In this document: piece by piece, positions 57,279-64,000 of the stretch | How positions within the stretch are numbered: position 1 is the first letter of the stretch | Layout of the letters: each line of letters starts with the position of its first letter | Assembly: GCA_030770535.1 (NCBI GenBank) | Contig: JASVEC010000035.1 | Location: 330,237 to 394,236 of the forward strand | Source: Batkoa obscura | Taxonomy: Eukaryota > Entomophthoromycota > Entomophthoromycetes > Entomophthorales > Batkoaceae | DNA length: 64,000 nt | Reading direction: 5' to 3' | Made by a program: the position numbers and the translations under genes | Notes under the pieces: generated by a model | What the model was told of the DNA's origin: nothing | Databases searched by the model: none | The model's input: the letters and a program-made list of their open reading frames with translations, nothing else

Positions 57279-58157
57279 ATGGAGGATTGTTATAAAATTG
57301 TCGTATTAGGTGATGGTGGTGTTGGTAAGGTAAAATTTTAGCCATTGTTTGTAAAGTTGCTAATATTAGTTTTTAATTTCAATCTAACTTAGACCTCACT
57401 TACTATTCAGGTATATTAACATACATTGTTCATAAAAAATTAATACTTATTTTTAATCATACTCATAAATACGATAGCTTTGCTTAAATCATTTCGTTGG
57501 TAAGCTAATACAAACTTATAAATTGATAATAGCTAATAATACTGTTTATTGATTTTATATATTATGATTCATTAATTAGATGTAATTTACCTTAATCATT
57601 ATTTAACTAAAAATTAAACAAAAGTTGATAGACTTATGATCCTACTATTGAAGATTCATATAGAAAACAAATTGAATTAGATGGAGAGCCATGTGTATTA
57701 GAAATTCTTGATACTGCTGGGCAGGAGGAATATACCGCATTAAGAGATCAATGGATTAGGTTATACAATAATTATTAAATAAATAGCTGATTACTAATAA
57801 TTAAATAGGGATGGAGAAGGATTTGTATTAGTGTATTCAGTAACGATTCGTACTTCTTTTGAACGTCTAGAGAAATTCCGTGATCAAGTTACGAGGGTCA
57901 AGGATACAGATGACGTACCTATAGTTATAGTAGGAAATAAATGTGATTGTGAAGATTTGAGAGAGGTGCCCAAGGAAGAGGGGTCGGAAAACGCAGAAAG
58001 ATTAGGATGTAAATTTATTGAAGCTTCTGCAAAAACTTCTTTAAATGTGGAAGAACCCTTTTACGAAGTAGCTAGAATGCTTAGAGCCAGAGCTCGTGGA
58101 GAAACACTCGAAGATGAAGTACCAGTAAAAAAGAAGGGCAAATGTTTAGTACTGTAA
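57279..58157 (+). CDS. Ras-family small GTPase with microexons and a disputed splice junction
   Basis: Readable exons: 57279-57329 ([17 protein letters not shown]), 57393-57410 (only TSLTIQ), 57478-57499 (LCLNHFV plus one base), 57632-57759 ([20 protein letters not shown] ... ALRDQWI) and 57809-58157. G-box motifs are all there: GDGGVGKT, switch [27 protein letters not shown], and a CaaX end CLVL that predicts geranylgeranylation. With GT-AG sites the exons total 568 nt, one base off frame between exons 3 and 4. Including the AG ahead of ACTTATGAT would give [12 protein letters not shown] and exactly 189 residues, the classic Ras length. So either an unusual splice, a two-base loss or a sequence error is involved. 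The donor of the last intron (GTTATA) is also weak. Confidence 0.8.
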
Positions 58158-58652
58158 TTCATGTTTCTATATTATATAGTCATTTATTCTACATTTATTT
58201 AAAAAATGAAAATAAAATAATTGTTTATAAGAGCGAGTTTTTTAATATTGATAGTTAACTTATCGAAGTTTAAAAAGATAATGTTATATTCTAAAGTTTA
58301 AGAAAAAAGTCTTTGTTTCTAATTATTGTAGATACAACAATATATTATAGCTATCAGTAAATATTGCTTATTATTACAAAATCTAAACATTTTATCTAAA
58401 TTTGTCATCATTGATTTGAAGAGTTATTCAAACAAAATACACCAAGCTAATATTGAAATATTCTTTTAATATTCAATTAGAACATAAAATTTAGGTTTTA
58501 GGTTTAAAAAGACATTCTTTTTGTTAGGATTTCATTTTGTATCACTAATAAAGCCACCAATTAAACTAATGTTTTTTTAATGAGTTGTTTAGTAGTTATT
58601 CAAACTTTTAGTTGATAAGTTTAGAATTTAGTTTTTCTTAAAATTACAAAGT
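58158..58652. other. Gap between the Ras-type gene and EMC10
   Basis: 495 bp, AT-rich, nothing recognised. Confidence 0.4.
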
Positions 58653-59534
58653 ATGCTGCTAAACTATTTTTTGATATTATATAGTCTATTATTTATCATA
58701 GCTGAGACACAGGTAATTATAAAGAATAATAATTTAAAAATGTGATAATTTGATTTTTGAAGTTAGAAACATTAACTAATTCAGATTGGACCATTAATTT
58801 ATATTTGACAAAAATTAAAAAACAATATGCAAGTATTAAACTAGATAAACAAATAAATCAAGATGATAATACGGAGAAATATTTTACAAGCGTTCAATAC
58901 AATGAGGAGTTTAATAAGGATTCTGAAATAGATAATGACACTCCAATTGAAGTTGTTGCACAATCAACACAAGCTAATTATACCCTAGGTTTTAATGTTT
59001 TAAAGGTAATAAATTCATTGATTTTATGCTATTTTTATTTATTTATTAGTGTCAATCACCTTGTAGTTTTGATTTTGTTATTTATTTAAATAACGAAGGT
59101 AAGTGATAGGAGCTATTTTAAATAATAGTATGCTTATTTTTTTAGGTTATCCACAATCTTTTAACTTTGATCAAATCAGTTCGAATTTTGTATATGACCA
59201 AACTAAAGTAATAGCTTATCTACTTGTTATTATGTTTTAGTAAATTAAATTTTAGAACCAAGACTTACCACTATCAATTTCACGTTCAGAAGTAAAATTC
59301 ATACCATTGGGTCCAAGGTAAGTCTAGCTAATATATAAACATAGTTCAGGTTAATCATTTGTTTTTATAAGTCCAATTCTATTCAATGACTATTATGACG
59401 AATTTTTAGCGAGTAAAAAGAAGGAAGAAGGTAGTTCGTTTATAATGAAATATTGGTATATTATTATACCCGCTTTCTTAATCATGTCCGCGATTGGGGG
59501 TGGGGAAGAAAGCACGGGCGAAAAGAAAGATTAA
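58653..59534 (+). CDS. EMC10: ER membrane protein complex subunit 10 (6 exons)
   Basis: Exons 58653-58712, 58763-59005, 59050-59098, 59146-59207, 59256-59317 and 59372-59534 give 212 residues. Exon 1 encodes exactly a signal peptide (MLLNYFLILYSLLFIIAETQ). The lumenal domain ends with PLSISRSEVKFIPLGPSPIL, and the last exon carries the single membrane helix FIMKYWYIIIPAFLIMSAIG followed by GGGEESTGEKKD. The KYW-x-x-I-x-P helix and the Gly/Glu tail are hallmarks of EMC10. The EMC inserts tail-anchored and polytopic proteins into the ER membrane, and EMC10 is a lumenal cap subunit. Small exons (49-62 nt) make this gene easy to miss. Confidence 0.88.
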
Positions 59535-59867
59535 TTGGGTTAACTCATATCATTATAAATAAATATGAGAGACTATCAAAGTACTGTGGGATCTTGAAAA
59601 GTATTTTTTCCTTTTTTTTGTATACTCAAATTTACTTTTAGTTCAACTATCATTTACATTACCATTTACACTCCTTGTTGAAATTGCTTGAATGCTTTGG
59701 TTTTCTAAGTTTTTTTATAGCAGCTTGAGCGATATTAAATAAAAACGTTATCTCACACAATACGATAAATCCCAGCTTTCAATGTATTTATTGAATATAT
59801 TATAGTTACGTTGGGTAAACGTCGAAAAAAGATAAAGAAATTGACGGGCTAGTTCTTTAATAAAACA
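59535..59867. other. Intergenic gap
   Basis: 333 bp, nothing recognised. Confidence 0.4.
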
Positions 59868-59971
59868 TTTGGGGACGTTTTTTTTGGTTTCATTACTTTT
59901 TCCATTTTTTAAGCGTTATTTGAGCGGAAAAATTAGTAGTAAAATTCTTAAACACAAAAATACATCCCTAT
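59868..59971 (+). mobile_element. 105-bp hairpin MITE, copy 24
   Basis: TTTGGGGACG ... TTTTTTAAGCGTTATTTGAG ... TACATCCCTATT. Confidence 0.92.
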
Positions 59972-61044
59972 TTCTTTAAATTGCCTAATGATTTTTGCTT
60001 AAAAAGTAAGTAGCCATCTTACTTTTGAAATCAATTTTCATTTAGTTATAGGAGCTACTAACTAGATAAATCAACTTTAAAATAGAATATTAAATATTAA
60101 ATATCAACCTGTTAATAGTTTAAATTAAAGCAGAATCAAAATTAAGGTTCCTGATTAATATTTTGTCAACTTTATCTCAACTCTAATGCCAACTTTAATA
60201 TAACCATAGCACTAAAACTAGTCCAAATGTTAGTGCTCAGGTGTTTTTTTTAGCAATTTTTAGCTCATAGTATAGTTTTTCTATACAAAAAATTAGCTTA
60301 AAATATAGGAATTTATATACTAGCATGACTTACCCTTCTACTATTGTTATTAATTTGTAATTTGTAATTAATGAACAGCTATATTAAGTTGGTATTGATT
60401 ATAAATAAAGATCTTAGTAATATAACCCGTTACAGAAAATTTTGATAGAAAAAACTATATAATTACAATAAATTTAATGAAGTTAGCATAACTTTCCATG
60501 AACTTTGATTTGATTTTTTTGTCAGAAAATTGACCAGCTTTGAAACCACTTGGGGTATACAATTTAGAATATTAGCAATCTCAACAGTATAGCATTTTTA
60601 ATAAAGTAATATACGAAACATTATAGTGACGTTATACGATTTCGATATACATTTTTACTTTCTATACTTTTATTTTATACTATAATAGGGTTTTACCTAC
60701 AATAGAAATCTATTATTTTTTGAATATCTTAAAATATTTACAAGTTCAGATGCTTTTTAGTCAATTGATCTATAGCAAATGTGTATAAATGCAATTTCCT
60801 GTTTATCATAACTATCTGATTTTAATTTATTTTTATAGTGTATACCAAGAAATATTTAAATAAGTCTTAATTAATACTACTAGAAAATAACTAAGGAAAT
60901 ATTGCTTACTTTTAAAATCCCTGGAAGGGTGGGAAGCACCTAAAAGGTTTATTCAAATTAAAAAAAACGAAAGAAATCCAGTAAAAATAGAAAAAAGTGG
61001 CAACTAGGATGGAATGGATAGTAAAAGCAAGATGAAAATAATTA
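59972..61044. other. Intergenic gap
   Basis: AT-rich, nothing recognised. Confidence 0.4.
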
Positions 61045-61130
61045 AATGGAGATGCTTTTTTTTTATAATTTTTTCCATTTTTCAAGCGCTATTTGAGTAG
61101 AATAACTGTTAGTAAAATTTTTAAACAAAT
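61045..61130 (+). mobile_element. 105-bp hairpin MITE, copy 25 (right end lost)
   Basis: AATGGAGATG ... TTTTTCAAGCGCTATTTGAG ... ends at TTTTAAACAAATAAC without the terminal repeat. Confidence 0.85.
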
Positions 61131-61152
61131 AACTTTTTGATATATTTTGCTT

Positions 61153-61254
61153 TACGAGGATGTTTTTTTTGTCTAAGAATTTTACTAACAATCCTTCTAC
61201 TCAAATAGTGCTCAAAAAATGGAAAAGTAAGGGAATCAAAAAAACATCCGCTTA
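61153..61254 (-). mobile_element. 105-bp hairpin MITE, copy 26
   Basis: TACGAGGATGTTTTTTTTG ... ACTCAAATAGTGCTCAAAAA ... ACATCCGCTTA, 22 bp after the inverted copy 25. Confidence 0.9.
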
Positions 61255-61261
61255 TGTTAAT

Positions 61262-62049
61262 TTAAAAATTGTTCAGTTTTTAGTACTTTACTTAGTTTAC
61301 TAAGTATTGTACAGTGGTTTGAGGAAGTTACAAATGATAATTGGAGTCATTCAAAAAGTACACATATATTGTAAATGGATACTAATTTTAGAGTACAGAT
61401 ATAATTGATTCTTATTTTATAATTCAATTGAAACATAAAGTAGATCCCATATCATATGAAAGTTTTCCACTGCTTAGTTTAGTTGGACCAGTTGGCGTAT
61501 CTGGTAGAACAAGGGGTAAATTTTCAGTTGAAACAGGATCAAATCTAATTCATCAATTATAAAAAATGTTTGAAACTATATCGTTTAATACTAAACCAAG
61601 TATGAAAGAAACAATCCAGAAAGGTGGGGCATATTGTTAACTCCTAGTGGGAACAGTGGTATTGAAAATTAATTACATGCCCAGAGTTTATTGAAGATTA
61701 TAAAAAGTTGATAGCAAAATCCAAAGTTATTTTTACAGTATGTACTGGATCCTTTGTGTTGGCTAAAACTGGGTTAATAAATGGGTTTAAAGCGACAACA
61801 AATAAATTACTCTATCCAAAGATAACTCCACTTTATCCGAACGTTGAATGGGAACCGAATGCTCGTTGGATTCATCATCGTCAGTTTATTACTTCATCCG
61901 GGGTTACTGCTGGTATAGATGCGGCTTTTTATATATTAGCTTTGGCTAAAAATATTGATGAGGCTAAAAAATTCTCAAAGATTCTAGAATATTTACCAGA
62001 TTGGGATCCAGATAATGATCCATTTGCTGTCAATGTTACGAACGTTTGA
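61262..62049 (+). pseudogene. DJ-1/PfpI family pseudogene with an intact-looking 3' half (copy 2)
   Basis: The 5' half (61262-61664) is a decayed version of the intact gene at 62864-63664, with recognisable bits of exon 1 (AATTGGAGTCATTCAAAAAG), the intron and LVGPVGV but several stops and frame losses. From 61665 to 62039 it is identical at all 375 positions to the intact gene (62877-63251 inverted), encoding FTVCTGSFVLAKTGLINGFK to DNDPFAVNVT, then diverges at once. The 3' half is therefore a recently copied patch inside a dead gene. Confidence 0.92.
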
Positions 62050-62499
62050 TAAATCCTTTCATGTGAATGTTTAGTGGTTTTTAGATGTTGAAGCTTGGGC
62101 TATTGATAAATATCGTTTACAATGTTTCTAATACTAACTGGGTTTTGTTACATATTGTCCAATGGATCATTCGCAGTCTAGTCTTGATCTATCCACATTT
62201 AACCTAAAATATTTAGATAATCAAATTTAATTCACTAGAACAGTTTGCAGTTAAATGTCATTCATTATTTTTAATTTAGGGTCAAATAAATTTTATGAAC
62301 CAAAAATATAAGAGAATGTAATTCTTAAATTCCAATTAAAAAACTCCGCCATATCAAAATATACGAAAGACGTCCGACTGGGAGGTACTCTATCTAATAA
62401 GTATTTATTTTTAAAACGTTGATCATTTAACGAAAAAATCTGAGGCAAAAGTAAATTTTGAGTAGCGTTATTGAGAATCTCAGTTTATATAAACTACTA
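62050..62499. other. Gap between the two inverted DJ-1 copies
   Basis: No gene seen up to the mariner-like MITE. Confidence 0.4.
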
Positions 62500-62692
62500 G
62501 GTTGTTCGAAATGCTCTAGTACAAATCTATGTGTATAAAAAACCATTAATTTTTGATTGCAATAGTGAATTTTTCTCAGCAGTAAAATGATAGTATTTTG
62601 TATTTTAGGTCAAATTCTTAAATGATGCTGCAATCAATAATTAGCTTATTTTTTGACAAAGATGAATTTGTACTGAAATGTTTTGAACAACC
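62500..62692. mobile_element. Mariner-like MITE (193 bp)
   Basis: Inverted ends GGTTGTTCGAAATGC at the left and, on the other strand, GGTTGTTCAAAACATT at the right. The repeat extends about 31 bp (both include AGTACAAAT), and TA lies on each side. The GGTTG start and TA target are typical of Tc1/mariner elements. There is no coding capacity. Confidence 0.75.
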
Positions 62693-62863
62693 TAATATAA
62701 AAATTGTTTGATGTTTCATTTTGTTGTTTTATTGTAAAAAGGTAAACGCGCTTTTCTTACAAATGTACAAAGGTTATTATAATAATTCAAATAGTTGTTT
62801 TAATAAAAAAAGAAAAAAAGAAAAAAAGAAAACGTCAAATAATTTTGATAGCATATGTGTATT

Positions 62864-63664
62864 TTATTTTGCATTTGTAACATTGACAGCAAATGGATCA
62901 TTATCTGGATCCCAATCTGGTAAATATTCTAGAATCTTTGAGAATTTTTTAGCCTCATCAATATTTTTAGCCAAAGCTAATATATAAAAAGCCGCATCTA
63001 TACCAGCAGTAACCCCGGATGAAGTAATAAACTGACGATGATGAATCCAACGAGCATTCGGTTCCCATTCAACGTTCGGATAAAGTGGAGTTATCTTTGG
63101 ATAGAGTAATTTATTTGTTGTCGCTTTAAACCCATTTATTAACCCAGTTTTAGCCAACACAAAGGATCCAGTACATACTGTAAAAATAACTTTGGATTTT
63201 GCTATCAACTTTTTATAATCTTCAATAAACTCTGGGCATGTAATTAATTTTTCAGTACCTTTATGACCACCAGGCATTATTACTATATCCCAGTCTCTCT
63301 GAATTGCTTCTTTCATACTCAAATTATTTTTAAACGATAGTGTTTGAAATATTGGTTTGATCGTTGAATTAGAGCGTATTCCTATCGTTTCGATTTCAAA
63401 CTTACCATTTGCGTCCCCTAATACCTCAAGTGGTCCAACTAAATCTAACATTACAAAGTCATCAAACAATATTGCACCTACCTTATATTTCAGTTGACTT
63501 GGAAAATAGGAATCAATTATATCTATAATCGAGATATTATTATATATGGAGAATACATTTTACACATGTTTACTTTTTGAATGACTCCAATCACCATTTG
63601 AAGTTTCGTCAGAGCAATATACGATGTATAATAAAGCAGAGAAAATTTTTAATAAACGAATCAT
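62864..63664 (-). CDS. Secreted DJ-1/PfpI superfamily protein (2 exons)
   Basis: Exons 63574-63664 and 62864-63522 (49-nt intron, GTAAAC donor, ATTATAG acceptor) give 249 residues. Exon 1 encodes a likely signal peptide (MIRLLKIFSALLYIVYCSDE) and the splice gives SKNIIDSYFPSQLKYKVGAI. The DJ-1/PfpI fold follows: LFDDFVMLDLVGPLEVLG with the conserved acid E63, DIVIMPGGHKG, and the nucleophile elbow FTVCTGSFVLAKTG with Cys147. It ends FAVNVTNAK. The E/C pair and GxTLKTTN-like region resemble isonitrile-hydratase/AraC-amidase-type members rather than human DJ-1. The catalysed reaction is unknown. Two pseudogene copies lie at 44.8 and 61.3 kb. Confidence 0.88.
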
Positions 63665-63800
63665 CTGTAAATGAAATAAAATAAAATAAAATAAAATAAA
63701 TAAAAACTTGACATTTATAGTTTATAGTTTTTGATTGATTACTAATCATTCTATTTTTTTTCTTGCGCCCACACTCCCTTATTCACTCATACTTTCCCTA
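63665..63800 (-). promoter_or_regulatory. 5' region of the DJ-1/PfpI gene with (AAATA)n
   Basis: About five AAATA units lie at 63674-63701, just upstream of the start. No clear TATA box apart from this A/T tract. Confidence 0.35.
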
Positions 63801-63863
63801 TTTGTTCTATTTGTTCTATTTGTTCTATTTGTTCTATTTGTTCTATTTGTTCTATTTGTTCTA
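63801..63863. repeat. 9-bp minisatellite TTTGTTCTA, seven units
   Basis: Seven perfect tandem copies of TTTGTTCTA (63 bp), 137 bp upstream of the DJ-1/PfpI start codon. Confidence 0.97.
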
Positions 63864-64000
63864 TTTATCACAACCCTTACATTATTGTTTCATTGCTAGA
63901 TCATTTCTTACTATATAGTCTATTAAAAATTAATTAAAAAATACATACTATAGTAAGTAAAATTGACCTTTGGCTATTTAAATAAGCTTAATGAAAATGA

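Noticed and set aside
1-64000. tRNA, rRNA and CRISPR
   Set aside because: I looked for T-arm-like GTTCRANYC with pairing arms, rRNA signatures and regular spacer arrays and found none convincing. CRISPR is not expected in a fungal nuclear genome.

Overview
The window looks like nuclear DNA of an AT-rich, early-diverging fungus. Genes carry short GT-AG introns (about 40-190 nt, donors mostly GTAAG/GTAAT/GTAAA, acceptors TTTAG/AATAG). The gene set is fungal: Bre2/Ash2 of COMPASS, mitochondrial helicase Suv3, a MEF2/Rlm1-type MADS factor, a Ste11/Byr2-type MAPKKK with SAM plus Ras-binding domains, the vacuolar polyphosphate polymerase Vtc4, EMC10, ribosomal protein eL30 and cAMP-receptor-like GPCRs. 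An Entomophthorales/Zoopagomycota-like source is my inference from composition and the GPCR type; no sequence here proves it.

Layout. 1-10.5 kb is dense: a truncated membrane protein gene, a small DOPA-4,5-dioxygenase-family gene, BRE2, a ten-exon SUV3, a seven-exon MADS gene and the first zinc alcohol dehydrogenase (ADH). 9.4-31.8 kb holds seven CAD/Adh6-type ADH loci (five intact, one with a single frameshift, one decayed), with RPL30 and STE11 between them. 33-43.6 kb has a lineage-specific membrane protein, VTC4, a secreted Lys/Gln-rich protein and a GPCR. 43.6-53 kb has a decayed DJ-1/PfpI gene, an eighth ADH and a second GPCR. 55.7-64 kb has an unrecognised small protein, a Ras-type GTPase with a problematic splice junction, EMC10, and two inverted DJ-1/PfpI copies (one broken, one intact and apparently secreted).

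Repeats. The intergenic DNA is studded with one roughly 105-bp hairpin MITE family. I place 27 recognisable copies plus three fragments. They are bounded by TA, with TGGGGATGT terminal inverted repeats and a central AGCGCT. There is also one mariner-like MITE and two solo-LTR-like fossils of one family, one of them flanked by a perfect 94-bp direct duplication.

Most notable signals: (1) two independent pairs of inverted paralogues share long blocks of near-perfect identity with abrupt edges (ADH 563/564 bp; DJ-1 375/375 bp), which points to ectopic gene conversion, in the DJ-1 case between an intact gene and a pseudogene; (2) the palindromic MITE family and its fold-back derivative; (3) a Ras gene whose canonical splice sites leave the frame broken between a 22-nt microexon and the switch I exon; (4) a matching C-terminal tail motif in the two GPCRs.
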